A stretch of 64,000 bases of DNA from an uncultured Lachnospiraceae bacterium (GCA_910577275.1 CAJTMW010000022.1:1-64000); one strand, 5' to 3'. Counted from the first letter of the stretch, positions 15,270 through 24,025 are shown. Notes: generated from the letters alone by a model not told the origin. Translations and numbers: made by a program.

Positions 15270-16301
15270 ATGGCTGGAAATGGTTCCGGGATACCGAAAA
15301 GTAAGATACCTACAGCTTTCCTGCTGCTTTTTGCGGCGTTGTTTCTGGCGGGGAAGGCTGCCGGAGGCGGAATGGAAACTGTTCTGGCGCAAGGGGAACC
15401 TTTCCCGGGAGAACCGCAGGGCAGGACTGCGGATATTGTGGCGAAGGATTTGAATTTTGACGGCTGGGATGATTTGTGTATCCGTAAGCCCTATGACGGC
15501 AGAGGAAATGTTCCCTATTCCTGTATGCTCTGGAATCCGCAGAAAGAACGTTTTGAATACAGCGTTACCCTTTATAATGTAGAAACAGACCCGGAAAAGC
15601 AATGGATATCCAGCCGGATTCGCGAAAGCGGCGGACGGGAGTCCGTCACCTTTTATCGTTACGACGCGGAAAACAGGCTTCATATGGTAAGATACCTGGA
15701 AGAAAACCCTTCGGAAACCGAAATTTTCGAGCGGCTTGACCTTACATATGTGGAGGAGGGAAGTATCTATGTCCTTCCGGCAATCGAGGGAGAAGAAAAT
15801 TTAAACGAGACTATGATTGCCATGGCCAGACAGGCGTTAACTGAGCTTTATGAGTGGACGGGAGAAAAGATAGACACCGCCTGCTTTCAGGTTTCCAATA
15901 TGGGCGGCGTCGTTTTCGCCTTATCCCCGGAGGATATGGAGCATTCCAGAATTTTTTGCAGCCGCTCGTTTGGAGCGGATACGGAATACAATCTGAGCGA
16001 CTATGATAAAAGCATTTCATCCCTTGGCGTGGTTTCCGGGCGGAGCGCATGGTATTCTCCGGTGAGCTGGAGGAACTTGCCGGAAAATATAGACGCCATG
16101 CCGGACGAAGATGTGGTTATCTGGTATTTTGAGCATATGCCGACGGCATACAGGGAAAAGGTAAAAACTACATATCAGCGTTACGAAGATATGTGGACGA
16201 CTCAGACAAGGTCGGGAAAATGGTATGAAGTGATGTATAATCCGGCGCTTCGGGAAGTGACGGAGGTGACGGGACCCTATTCGGGAATCCCGATGCATTA
16301 A
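15270..16301 (+). CDS. Exported protein with an FG-GAP/XAC2610-like repeat segment
   Basis: This 343-residue protein has a likely signal peptide or N-terminal anchor (residues about 11-40, TAFLLLFAALFLAG). Residues about 50-130 contain VAKDLNFDGWDDLCI and a following CMLWNPQKERFEY. This resembles the calcium-binding-like loop and WN repeat of XAC2610-type or FG-GAP beta proteins. The rest is unassigned. The ATG at 15270 follows GAGGAGG and replaces an upstream ATG that would start inside the permease gene. The serine hydrolase follows after 30 bp, so both may act at the cell surface. Confidence 0.65.
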   Translation: MAGNGSGIPKSKIPTAFLLLFAALFLAGKAAGGGMETVLAQGEPFPGEPQGRTADIVAKDLNFDGWDDLCIRKPYDGRGNVPYSCMLWNPQKERFEYSVTLYNVETDPEKQWISSRIRESGGRESVTFYRYDAENRLHMVRYLEENPSETEIFERLDLTYVEEGSIYVLPAIEGEENLNETMIAMARQALTELYEWTGEKIDTACFQVSNMGGVVFALSPEDMEHSRIFCSRSFGADTEYNLSDYDKSISSLGVVSGRSAWYSPVSWRNLPENIDAMPDEDVVIWYFEHMPTAYREKVKTTYQRYEDMWTTQTRSGKWYEVMYNPALREVTEVTGPYSGIPMH

Positions 16302-16331
16302 CAAGAACAGCAGAAAAACGGGGGTAATCAG

Positions 16332-17627
16332 ATGAGCTTGAAAGAAAAACTGGAAAATGTGATGGCACAGGCGGTGGAGGACTGCGAGATAGCCGGTATG
16401 AACCTGCTGGCGGAAAAGGACGGAGAGGAAATCTGTTATTGTCAGGCGGGAATGGCGGACAGGGAAAGAGGCATTCCCATGGAAAGGGACACCATTTTAA
16501 GGCTGTATTCCCAGAGCAAACCGATAACCGCCGCCGCGGCAATGATTTTGATGGAAAGAGGAGCGCTGGATTTGGACCAGCCGGTTTCCGACTTCCTGCC
16601 CGCCTTTGCAAAGCAGTCTTACTTTGCGGAGCAGGAAGGCATCGGGGAAGCGGCGGCAGGCGGTTCGAAGAAGGAGCAGGAGGGCATTGGGGAAGCAGCA
16701 GGCGGCTCGAAGAAAGAAGCAAAAGGCGGGGAAGTTGCATCTTCCATGGAAGTGCGGCCGGTCATGCAGCCCATGCGGGTCTACGACCTTCTTCGGATGA
16801 CGTCGGGGCTCGTCTATCCTGACGAGACGACTGCGGCGGGACGTCAGGCGGCAGTTGTTTTTGAGGAGATGGACAGGCGGCTCTACACAAAGGACGCAAT
16901 GACCACCAAAGAGGCGGCGGATAAACTGGCAGAATGCACTTTGGCCTTTGAGCCGGGCAGCTCCTGGCGTTACGGCACGTCGGCGGACGTGCTGGGAGCG
17001 GTTATCGAGGCGGCTTCCGGGCAAAGATTTGGAGAATTTCTGGAAAAGGAGTTATTCGGCCCTCTTGGAATGAAGGATACCGCTTTCTGGGTGCCCCGGG
17101 AAAAGCAAAGCCGTTTGGCGGAAACCTATGAAACCGTCACAGAAAACGGAAAAAAGACGCTGCTCCGGTATGAGGGGAATAATCTGGCTGTCTGTAACCG
17201 GATGCAGAATCCGCCGGCCTTTGAATCCGGCGGCGCAGGTCTTTCTTCCACGCTGGACGATTATATGCGCTTTGCCCGTATGCTTTTGCAGGAGGGTACA
17301 CTGAACGGCGCCCGGATTCTGAAACCGGCAACAGTCCGGTACATGACGGGGGCGGAGCTGATGGAATACCAGCAGAGCGCTTTCAATCACTGGATTGGCC
17401 TGGAAGGATTCAGCTACGGAAATCTCATGCGGATTTGTAAAAGACCGATGCAGGCGGGAATCTTTGCCGCCGAAGGCGAATATGGATGGGACGGCTGGCT
17501 GGGCACCTATTTTGCCAATTTCCCGAAAGAAAAGCTGACGATTCTGATGGGAATCCAGAAAAGGGATGCGGGAACCTTTGCCCTTACAAGGAAGCTGAGG
17601 AACCTGCTGGTGGCCGAGGTGCTGTGA
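16332..17627 (+). CDS. Beta-lactamase-family serine hydrolase
   Basis: This 431-residue member of the class C beta-lactamase/esterase family has the SxxK motif S60-Q-S-K63 and a Tyr motif Y214-G-T. GAGLSSTLDDYMRFARMLL and the ending with WDGWLGTYF are typical of the non-lactamase hydrolases. No signal peptide is seen, so it appears cytoplasmic. Residues 100-128 are two tandem copies of a 14-15-residue unit, EQEGIGEAA(A)GGSKK, inserted in a loop that is normally short. The reaction is likely ester or peptide hydrolysis; the substrate is unknown. Confidence 0.85.
   Translation: MSLKEKLENVMAQAVEDCEIAGMNLLAEKDGEEICYCQAGMADRERGIPMERDTILRLYSQSKPITAAAAMILMERGALDLDQPVSDFLPAFAKQSYFAEQEGIGEAAAGGSKKEQEGIGEAAGGSKKEAKGGEVASSMEVRPVMQPMRVYDLLRMTSGLVYPDETTAAGRQAAVVFEEMDRRLYTKDAMTTKEAADKLAECTLAFEPGSSWRYGTSADVLGAVIEAASGQRFGEFLEKELFGPLGMKDTAFWVPREKQSRLAETYETVTENGKKTLLRYEGNNLAVCNRMQNPPAFESGGAGLSSTLDDYMRFARMLLQEGTLNGARILKPATVRYMTGAELMEYQQSAFNHWIGLEGFSYGNLMRICKRPMQAGIFAAEGEYGWDGWLGTYFANFPKEKLTILMGIQKRDAGTFALTRKLRNLLVAEVL
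16629..16715 (+). repeat. Tandem in-frame repeat within the serine hydrolase gene
   Basis: Two copies, 45 and 42 bp, encode EQEGIGEAAAGGSKK and EQEGIGEAAGGSKK. They differ by one Ala codon and a few silent changes, so the duplication is not brand new. Confidence 0.75.
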
Positions 17628-17718
17628 AATGGGAGGGAAAGGCTTTACACCCTGACTGCACATTGCTATAATGAAATTACCATATAAACGGCACATAGAA
17701 AGACGAGGTGGTGAGAAT

Positions 17719-17853
17719 ATGACACGTTTAGAACTTCTTACAGTGTTGCTTTCAATCAAAGCGTTATTGGAAAGTGATAATAAGGATAAAGCGTTGGAGC
17801 TTATCAATGAAGTCATTTCCGAAGCAAAGAAACAGGTAAACAAGGCAGAATGA
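17719..17853 (+). CDS. Small hypothetical protein
   Basis: This 44-residue protein starts MTRLELLTVLLSIKALLE, with GAGGTGGTGA before ATG 17719. It is predicted to be all helix: a hydrophobic first part and a charged second part (NKDKALELINEVISEAKKQ). A single short helix pair is likely. No family is recognised. The good ribosome site and clean reading frame make it a credible gene; the CDS is shorter than most cut-offs. Confidence 0.6.
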   Translation: MTRLELLTVLLSIKALLESDNKDKALELINEVISEAKKQVNKAE

Positions 17854-17936
17854 CGGTAAAGGAAGCGCTGTTGGAAAGAGGGGACAGAATGCCAAAGTGC
17901 CTGCCCCGCAAGGCGTTAAGCACAGGATGCGCACTC

Positions 17937-19184
17937 TCATAGATGCACCCGCCATATTTCTATCCCCAAAAGGCTTTTCCGCACGCAAACCCTGACTGTA
18001 TCGCCAATTTCTACGGATTTGTACAGGCTGTTCGAAACGTCCATTTTCTGCTCCCTGCCCCGCCAGACAACGACGATATCGTAGCTTGTGGTGTGAGAAC
18101 CCCGATAGGAGTCTTTGTCAAGGACGATAACAGTATCGTGAACCGGCTTGCCGGAAGTCACATAGCAAGCGGCGGGCATCAGGAAAAAGGAGAGAAAAAA
18201 CAGTACCGCGGCGAGGCCAATCAGTAAAAGCGGGTGTTCTTTTATTCTGCGGAGCCGGAGCATGACAAGACAGGGAATCAGCAGAATAAAGAGCAGAACC
18301 GCCGATGCGAAAATCCATGTATTATCCTCCATATTCGTGGTGGTTACAAAGCTCAGGGAGAAAAGCAGGCTGACAAAGCAGGCAGCCATGGGAAAAGGAA
18401 TATGGTATTCGTCGCAGTTTCTGGCCTTTTCCAGCGTCAGTTTGGGGTAGAAAAAAAGGAACACGAAATAAGGAAACAGTAAAGTCAGGATATATACGGC
18501 CAGTCTCCCCTTAAGGGGAAGAAAAAGGGCCGACAGGGAAAGGATTATCAAAGCGATATGTACGGCGCGGATAATCCTTCTTTGTTTCCTGACCGCTTCG
18601 GCGGAGTATCTGGCGCGAAGATAAGCATTCTTGTCCGTGAGATTCAGGCGCTTATTAAAGTCCGCCATTTTCTGACGGAAAGTAGTGCCGGGAGCCGCCC
18701 CGAAAGCTGCATCGGGAGAAGTGCCGGAAGCCATATCCGCGCCCGCCCCGGCGGCGGACCTCGCAGGAACGATTTTCACGTATTTTTCGTCCAGAAAGCA
18801 AAGGGCCTCAAAAAAAGCAGGCATATTGTTTTCAAAAACGGCCAGCTTTCTGCCGTCGTAGCTGTATATAATGAATTTCTCCCTTTTCTGGACAACAGAC
18901 TGGATTTCGGAGTAGGAAAAACGCCGCGTCCGTCCGAAAGACGGCGTGTAAGCGGCATAGCTATCGTACAAAGCCAGCCGCCGCCTGATACAGTAAACGG
19001 TCAGCAAAAGGCCAAGCAGGGTAAAGCCGCCGAAAATCAGCGCGCAGAGGGTAAGGGATTCCATATCATTTTTCCCGAGATAAGAGGCGGTGGATAAAAC
19101 GAGGCAGACCGCAAAGAAAAGGGTGCATAGAATGCTGATAATGAGAATGATTATGCTGTCCTTTACGATTAACGGTTCTTTCAT
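17937..19184 (-). CDS. Multi-pass membrane protein of unknown function
   Basis: This 415-residue protein begins MKEPLIVKDSIIILIISILC and has two N-terminal helices, then a cytoplasmic part (about 65-200) with a PH-like feel (YSEIQSVVQKREKFIIYSYDG and KLAVFEN). An Ala/Gly-rich loop near 140-165 and about four further helices follow, with a C-terminal soluble domain (VIVLDKDSYRGSHTTSYDIVVVW). It resembles a Clostridia family that I believe is called DUF6560, but I am unsure of the number. It is divergent from the polymerase gene and has its own promoter. Confidence 0.7.
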   Translation of the reverse strand: MKEPLIVKDSIIILIISILCTLFFAVCLVLSTASYLGKNDMESLTLCALIFGGFTLLGLLLTVYCIRRRLALYDSYAAYTPSFGRTRRFSYSEIQSVVQKREKFIIYSYDGRKLAVFENNMPAFFEALCFLDEKYVKIVPARSAAGAGADMASGTSPDAAFGAAPGTTFRQKMADFNKRLNLTDKNAYLRARYSAEAVRKQRRIIRAVHIALIILSLSALFLPLKGRLAVYILTLLFPYFVFLFFYPKLTLEKARNCDEYHIPFPMAACFVSLLFSLSFVTTTNMEDNTWIFASAVLLFILLIPCLVMLRLRRIKEHPLLLIGLAAVLFFLSFFLMPAACYVTSGKPVHDTVIVLDKDSYRGSHTTSYDIVVVWRGREQKMDVSNSLYKSVEIGDTVRVCVRKSLLGIEIWRVHL

Positions 19185-19233
19185 AAAGCTGCCTCCTGCG
19201 ACTGCGGTTTGCGCATCTGATTTCTACTGCTTT

Positions 19234-19262
19234 ATTATACATTGACAGGGCGGGATGGGCAA
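19234..19262 (-). promoter_or_regulatory. Promoter of the membrane protein gene
   Basis: On the minus strand TTGCCC (19262-19257) and TATAAT (19239-19234) are 17 nt apart, about 50 bp before the start codon. Its -35 lies six bases from the -35 of the divergent polymerase promoter. Confidence 0.7.
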
Positions 19263-19268
19263 TCCCTC

Positions 19269-19297
19269 TTGAAAACGAACACAAGTTCTGGTATAAT
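19269..19297 (+). promoter_or_regulatory. SOS promoter with LexA box
   Basis: TTGAAA (19269-19274) and TATAAT (19292-19297) are separated by 17 nt. The spacer holds GAACACAAGTTC (19277-19288), a full match to the Gram-positive LexA/DinR box GAACnnnnGTTC. LexA bound there would block RNA polymerase, so the polymerase gene should be induced by DNA damage. Confidence 0.85.
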
Positions 19298-19355
19298 GCA
19301 ATTATCCTTTAAAAAGAACATAAAAGGTGCATTCTACGAAAAGGAAGGGAAAGGA

Positions 19356-20906
19356 ATGGAAGTCAGAACCTCCGCATATATTGCAATCGATTTAAAATCC
19401 TTTTATGCCTCCGTGGAGTGTGTGGAGAGGAACTTAAATCCGCTCACCACAAACCTTGTGGTTGCGGACCCGGACCGTACGGAAAAGACCATTTGCCTTG
19501 CGGTGTCGCCGTCATTGAAGGCCTATGGCATTCCGGGGAGGCCGAGGCTCTTTGAGGTTTCTCAGAAAATCAGGGAGGTCAATGCCGGGAGACTTGCAGG
19601 GCTGTCAGGCCATGGGAACAAAGCCGCCGGACGCGAATTCTCCGGTTCTTCTTATGATAAGGAAGAATTGGAGGAATCGCCGGAGCTTGCCGTCTCCTAT
19701 ATCACGGCTCCGCCGAGAATGGCGCTTTATATAAAGTACAGTACGGAGATTTATAATATCTACATGAAGTATGCCGCCCCGGAGGACATTCATGTTTATT
19801 CCATCGACGAGGTGTTTATAGACGCTGCCGGTTATCTTAAGGCAGGAGGCTTTACTCCGGGGGAGATGGCGGGAAAAATCATAGGGGAAATTCTGGAAAC
19901 CACGGGGATTACCGCCGCCGCGGGGATTGGAACCAATCTTTACCTCTGTAAGGTTGCCATGGACATTATGGCGAAGCATGTTGCCCCGGACGGGAACGGA
20001 GCGCAGATTGCAGAGCTGGACGAGATGTCTTACCGAAAGGCTTTGTGGAACCACCGCCCCCTCACGGATTTCTGGCGGGTGGGAAAGGGATATGCCGGTA
20101 AGCTGGAGGCAAACGGCCTTTTTACCATGGGGGATATTGCAAGATGTTCCCTCGGAAAGCCTTCCGATTATCATAATGAAGAGCTGCTGTATAAGCTTTT
20201 CGGCGTAAACGCGGAGCTTCTCATCGACCATGCATGGGGCTGGGAGCCCTGCACCATATCGGATATCAAGGCGTATAAGCCCGAAGCGGGCAGCATAGGC
20301 TCCGGCCAGGTGCTGCAGCATCCTTACAGCTTTGAAAAGGGAAAGCTGATTGTGCGGGAAATGGCGGACCTTCTGGCTCTCGAGCTGGTCGATAAAAATC
20401 TGGCCACGAACCAGATAACGCTGACAATAGGATACGATAAGGAAAGCCTCGCCGGCGGGGAGGCGAAAAAGAAGTATAAAGGCCCCGTCACAGTGGACCG
20501 TTATGGGAGGAAGGTTCCGAAGCACGCCCACGGCACGGCGAATCTTAAGCGTTTTACTTCCTCCTCAAAGCTGATTACGGAAGCGGCCATGGAACTGTAT
20601 GACAGGATTGTAGATGAAAATCTTCTGATAAGGAGGGTTTATATAACGGCCAGCCGTGTTTTGGAGGAGCAGGCGGCTTTGGAGGAAGAGGGCTTCGGAC
20701 AGCTCAATCTTTTTACTGATTACGAGGCGCTTAAGGAGCAGAGACAGAAGGAAAAGGCGGAGCTTGCACGGGAAAAAGCCATGCAGAAGGTCATGCTTGC
20801 GATTAAGAAGAAATACGGAAAGAATGCGATTTTAAAGGGAATGAATCTTGAACCGGGCGCCATGACCGTAGAGCGCAACAGACAGATTGGAGGCCACAAA
20901 GCGTAA
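19356..20906 (+). CDS. Y-family DNA polymerase (UmuC/UvrX-like)
   Basis: This 516-residue translesion DNA polymerase has YIAIDLKSFYASVE at the N-terminus (metal-binding Asp 12), then VYSIDEVFID with the catalytic Asp-Glu pair. The ITAAAGIGTN palm/thumb motif and a C-terminal little-finger domain (GSGQVL, LTIGYDKES) follow. It resembles Bacillus UvrX/YqjW more than DinB. ATG 19356 follows GGAAGGGAAAGGA. The LexA box in its promoter supports an SOS role. A small gene of the type often paired with these polymerases follows after 1 bp. Confidence 0.9.
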   Translation: MEVRTSAYIAIDLKSFYASVECVERNLNPLTTNLVVADPDRTEKTICLAVSPSLKAYGIPGRPRLFEVSQKIREVNAGRLAGLSGHGNKAAGREFSGSSYDKEELEESPELAVSYITAPPRMALYIKYSTEIYNIYMKYAAPEDIHVYSIDEVFIDAAGYLKAGGFTPGEMAGKIIGEILETTGITAAAGIGTNLYLCKVAMDIMAKHVAPDGNGAQIAELDEMSYRKALWNHRPLTDFWRVGKGYAGKLEANGLFTMGDIARCSLGKPSDYHNEELLYKLFGVNAELLIDHAWGWEPCTISDIKAYKPEAGSIGSGQVLQHPYSFEKGKLIVREMADLLALELVDKNLATNQITLTIGYDKESLAGGEAKKKYKGPVTVDRYGRKVPKHAHGTANLKRFTSSSKLITEAAMELYDRIVDENLLIRRVYITASRVLEEQAALEEEGFGQLNLFTDYEALKEQRQKEKAELAREKAMQKVMLAIKKKYGKNAILKGMNLEPGAMTVERNRQIGGHKA

Positions 20907-20907
20907 T

Positions 20908-21120
20908 ATGAAAGATTATGAAGATATTATCCGTCTTCCCCGTCACGTTTCCAGCGTCCATCCCCCTATGGCCGCAGCCGCACGGGCGGCGCAGTTTTTA
21001 CCTTTTGCCGCCCTTGCCGGCTTTGAAGAGGCCATCAGGGAGACGGAACGGCTTGCGGAGGAAAAGCCAGAGCCCTGCGGGGACGGCGGAAGCGGGTTTG
21101 AAGAATATCCGGACTGCTGA
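20908..21120 (+). CDS. Small protein paired with the Y-family polymerase (YolD-like context)
   Basis: This 70-residue protein begins MKDYEDIIRLPRHVSSVHPP and has the motif RAAQFLPFAALAGFEEAI. I recognise it as the conserved short protein that follows UmuC-like polymerase genes in Lachnospiraceae; Bacillus UvrX genes have YolD in the same place. It starts one base after the polymerase stop and uses the TTGGAGG inside the polymerase 3' end. A role as a polymerase partner is inferred from position only. Confidence 0.7.
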   Translation: MKDYEDIIRLPRHVSSVHPPMAAAARAAQFLPFAALAGFEEAIRETERLAEEKPEPCGDGGSGFEEYPDC

Positions 21121-21180
21121 CGCGGGCGGAGAGAGCCATAATTTCCAAAAATTGATTTCCGCAGGAATCGTGCAAAAATA

Positions 21181-21209
21181 TTGACATTTTTACAAAAAAA
21201 TGCTACGTT
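21181..21209 (+). promoter_or_regulatory. Promoter of the chemosensory operon
   Basis: A perfect TTGACA (21181-21186) is followed by a 17-nt spacer ending in TGC and the -10 TACGTT (21204-21209), i.e. an extended -10 TGnTAC. It predicts transcription from about 21216. Confidence 0.55.
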
Positions 21210-21215
21210 TATTTG

Positions 21216-21452
21216 TGGAGATTTGCCAGTTGGATGAAAGGGTAGCAAGTAAAGCCATGGAAGAACAGCAAGGGAAGGACCTACATATTTCAGAAAGCAG
21301 CAGAAAGTAGAGGTATGTGCTCTTTTGGCTGCTTTTCTTTCGTGTCCGCAGAAGGCGAAAGCCCTGCATGGCAGCCCCAAAGCGCCCGTACGGGTGCTTC
21401 TGGCAGTCTGTAAGCCGCTGACGCGGTGCGTTTCTTGCGGCATGGAGGTTAT
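21216..21452 (+). promoter_or_regulatory. Structured leader of unknown type
   Basis: About 237 nt of leader contain several hairpins: TTGC...GCAA around 21225-21253; a long stem GAAAGCAGC/GGCTGCTTTTC (about 21295-21343) ending in a T-rich run, like a terminator; AGCGCCCG/CGGGTGCT (about 21382-21400); and GCCGC/GCGGC just before the ribosome site. GTAAAGCC followed by AAGG recalls parts of the c-di-GMP-I aptamer, but its GCAAACC and GACGCAAAGC blocks are absent. I cannot assign a known riboswitch class. Confidence 0.45.
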
Positions 21453-22889
21453 ATGGAACAGAGCAGTTGCGGGATGTTTTTTGCGGAAGACGCATTGGAA
21501 ATGATTCTCATGTTCGACAGAGCGGGGGATATTTTCTATGCCAATGCCGAGGCGAGGAAAAACCTGGAATACGGGGACGGCCTGCCGGGCAAAAATATCA
21601 GCGAGATTTTCCCCGATACTTTTACATTTTCAGACGGAAAGCTTGAGGAGAATCATATCTTTGACCGAAAGACCCATAAGCTTGTGGCATACCGCAAAAA
21701 TTTTACGTGCTTTCCGGCGGAGGCCAGGGTCGTTGAAAATGCCGTCCGGCCGGGTTCCTATGTGTGCATGGCGAATGTGACGCTGGAAAAGGAATATTTA
21801 AGCCGGAAGAACACCCAGGTAAAGCAGGAAGCGGAGAAGGCGCTTAAGGTAAAATCCGAGTTTGTTGCAAATGTGACTCATGAGCTGCGGACGCCGGTAA
21901 ACGGGATAGCAGGCCATGTAAAGGACCTGATTGGCATAGAAACGGACGGCGCAAAGCTGAAAACCTTAAGGGTGATTGAACACTGTTGCGACGACATGAA
22001 CAAGCTGATTAACAACATTCTGGACTTTTCCAAGCTGGAAGCCGGAAAGTTTGCGTTAGAGGAGCGCAGGTTCTGTGTCAGGGATATGCTGGACTATGTG
22101 AAGGGCAACCATATCGGTAAAATCACGGAAAAGGGACTGGAATTTTTTATGACGGTTTCGCCGAAGGTGCCTGAATATATCGTCGGAGATGAACTGCGCA
22201 TTGCGCAGATACTCAACAATCTTTTGTCAAACGCCCTCAAATTCACCTCTGTTGGCAAGATTACCGTCCAGGTGCTTAAGACGGCGCAGGTGAACGACAG
22301 AGCGGAGCTTTTTTTCCTTGTAATAGATTCAGGTATCGGTATCGAGCCTCAGGATAAAGATAAGCTGTTTCAGAGCTTTTCACAGGTGGACGCCTCCATT
22401 TCCCGGAAATACGGCGGCACAGGGCTCGGGCTTAATATCTGCAAGCAGCTTGCGGAGCTGATGGGCGGAAGCATAGGGGTGGAGAGCGAAAAGGGCAGGG
22501 GAAGCGCGTTTTCCTTCTCCATATGGGTCGGTCTTTGCGAGGATGAGGCAAGAGACGTCCGGGGAGCCGGCACAAACGCCGCCGCTTCGGATACGCCGCT
22601 TTCTTTTTCCGAATGGGAGGAGGAAGAAGGCAGGGAAGCCGTAAAAATCTTCGGCACTCCTGAAAATAAGGAGGCTCTTTCAAAAAATCTGTCAAAACTG
22701 GTTTTGTGTGTGGAAATGGATAACTGGGAAAAGGCGGAGATGTTTATGGAAACCATCAGGCAGCTTTCGGAGGGCGCGCCCCGGGAGGCGGCAAGAGCGG
22801 TTCTGCGGCTCAAGATGGCTGTTCAGAAAGAAAATTATGACAAGGCGGCTGCCGGAATTGAGGAGCTTGAGGCTTTCCTTCAGGGCTGA
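21453..22889 (+). CDS. Sensor histidine kinase with PAS-like domain
   Basis: This 478-residue cytoplasmic kinase has a PAS-like sensor (residues about 12-115), a HisKA domain with phospho-acceptor His 143 (VTHELRTPVNG), and a HATPase domain with NLLSNALKF, DSGIGI and GGTGLGL. The last 90 residues are helical and look like an Hpt domain, but the expected His is not visible. No membrane helix is present. It has no receiver of its own; one is encoded by the next gene 38 bp downstream, so the two probably form a split hybrid system in the chemosensory operon. Confidence 0.85.
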   Translation: MEQSSCGMFFAEDALEMILMFDRAGDIFYANAEARKNLEYGDGLPGKNISEIFPDTFTFSDGKLEENHIFDRKTHKLVAYRKNFTCFPAEARVVENAVRPGSYVCMANVTLEKEYLSRKNTQVKQEAEKALKVKSEFVANVTHELRTPVNGIAGHVKDLIGIETDGAKLKTLRVIEHCCDDMNKLINNILDFSKLEAGKFALEERRFCVRDMLDYVKGNHIGKITEKGLEFFMTVSPKVPEYIVGDELRIAQILNNLLSNALKFTSVGKITVQVLKTAQVNDRAELFFLVIDSGIGIEPQDKDKLFQSFSQVDASISRKYGGTGLGLNICKQLAELMGGSIGVESEKGRGSAFSFSIWVGLCEDEARDVRGAGTNAAASDTPLSFSEWEEEEGREAVKIFGTPENKEALSKNLSKLVLCVEMDNWEKAEMFMETIRQLSEGAPREAARAVLRLKMAVQKENYDKAAAGIEELEAFLQG

Positions 22890-22927
22890 TTTTTAAGACC
22901 GGGCTCCGGCGGCAAAGAGGACTCGTT

Positions 22928-23989
22928 ATGGGATATGGGGAAAAGCCCACGGGTAAGGCGTTGGTCCTTATCGTGGATGATGTGGAAATCAACAGGATTA
23001 TCCTTGGAGAAATCATCAAAAACATGGGCTGCGACTTCGTGCTGGCAAAGAGCGGCGAGGAGGCTCTCTTAAAGGTCAGGGAACGGCTTCCGATGCTGGT
23101 TCTGACAGATATTTCAATGCCTGGAATTGACGGATACGAGCTGTGCCGGATTTTGAAGGGCAGCGAGGAAACCAGAGATATTCCGATTATTTTCATCTCG
23201 GCTTTTGATGAGACGCAGAACATTGTGCAGGGCTTTTCCATTGGCGGGGAGGATTATATTACCAAACCTTTTATTCCCGAGGAGGTGGAGGCCAGGGTGG
23301 GCGTGCATTTGCGTCTCTATGAAATGGCCAGACAGCTTCGGGGAATGAACAGGCGGCTCCAGATTTCCGTAAACGAACAGCTTTTGCAGATGGAGCAGGA
23401 GAAGAAAAATTTCCTGTATGCCCTGGCGGACGCGGCGGCGCAGAATACCTCATATAATAAGAAGGATATGGAACGGCTGCAGAAAAACTGCCGGACGCTT
23501 GCGCAGGGGATGCAGTTTTCACCTTTATTTGAAGAAAAAATTTCAGACACTTACATAGATACCATAGAGCTGGCGGCTCCTCTTTGCGATATCGGAAATA
23601 TCGGAATCCCCGGGGAGATTTTATCAAAAGAGGGGGATTTGACAAAGGAAGAGGCGGCTGTGGCCAGAAACCATACAAACATAGGCGCAAAGCTGCTTAA
23701 GGACCTTCACGGCAGCAGCGATTATAACGATTTTATCAGAATATCCATGGATATCGCGCATTACCACCATGAAAACTGGGACGGAAGCGGATATCCTGAA
23801 GGACTCAAAGGAGAAGAAATTCCGCTTGCAGCGCAAATTGTCCATGTGATGAGCAGGTTTTGCGCATTGACAGGGAGGGAGAAGCAAAGCGCGGGAGAGG
23901 CTCTTGCCATAATGCGGCAGGAGGCGGGCAAAAGCTTCGACCCTGATATTTTTGAGATATGCTGTAGGATATCGCGTCAGTTATTATAG
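22928..23989 (+). CDS. Receiver domain fused to a degenerate HD-GYP domain
   Basis: This 353-residue protein has a receiver domain with phospho-acceptor Asp 61 (LTDISMPGIDG), a linker coiled coil (about 130-165) and an HD-GYP domain. HD-GYP enzymes break down c-di-GMP, but here several metal ligands are lost. The HD pair is Cys220-Asp221 (PLCDIGNIGIP), the first His is missing, and the late Asp of the usual DxxDAL is replaced (MSRFCALT, 308-315). H249, HH280-281 and GSGYP are kept. It is probably a non-catalytic binding or signalling protein. Confidence 0.85.
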   Translation: MGYGEKPTGKALVLIVDDVEINRIILGEIIKNMGCDFVLAKSGEEALLKVRERLPMLVLTDISMPGIDGYELCRILKGSEETRDIPIIFISAFDETQNIVQGFSIGGEDYITKPFIPEEVEARVGVHLRLYEMARQLRGMNRRLQISVNEQLLQMEQEKKNFLYALADAAAQNTSYNKKDMERLQKNCRTLAQGMQFSPLFEEKISDTYIDTIELAAPLCDIGNIGIPGEILSKEGDLTKEEAAVARNHTNIGAKLLKDLHGSSDYNDFIRISMDIAHYHHENWDGSGYPEGLKGEEIPLAAQIVHVMSRFCALTGREKQSAGEALAIMRQEAGKSFDPDIFEICCRISRQLL

Positions 23990-24025
23990 TAAAATACATT
24001 TTTTCAGTGAAGGGGGATGAGCATT

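Noticed and set aside
18558..19097. 179-codon plus-strand frame inside the membrane protein gene
   Set aside because: Antisense to a gene with clear transmembrane pattern, its own start and promoter; the plus-strand peptide has no family features.
21216..21320. c-di-GMP-I (GEMM) riboswitch
   Set aside because: GTAAAGCC and AAGG resemble the core, but the GCAAACC and GACGCAAAGC blocks and the GAAA-capped stem are not in place, so I leave the leader unassigned.
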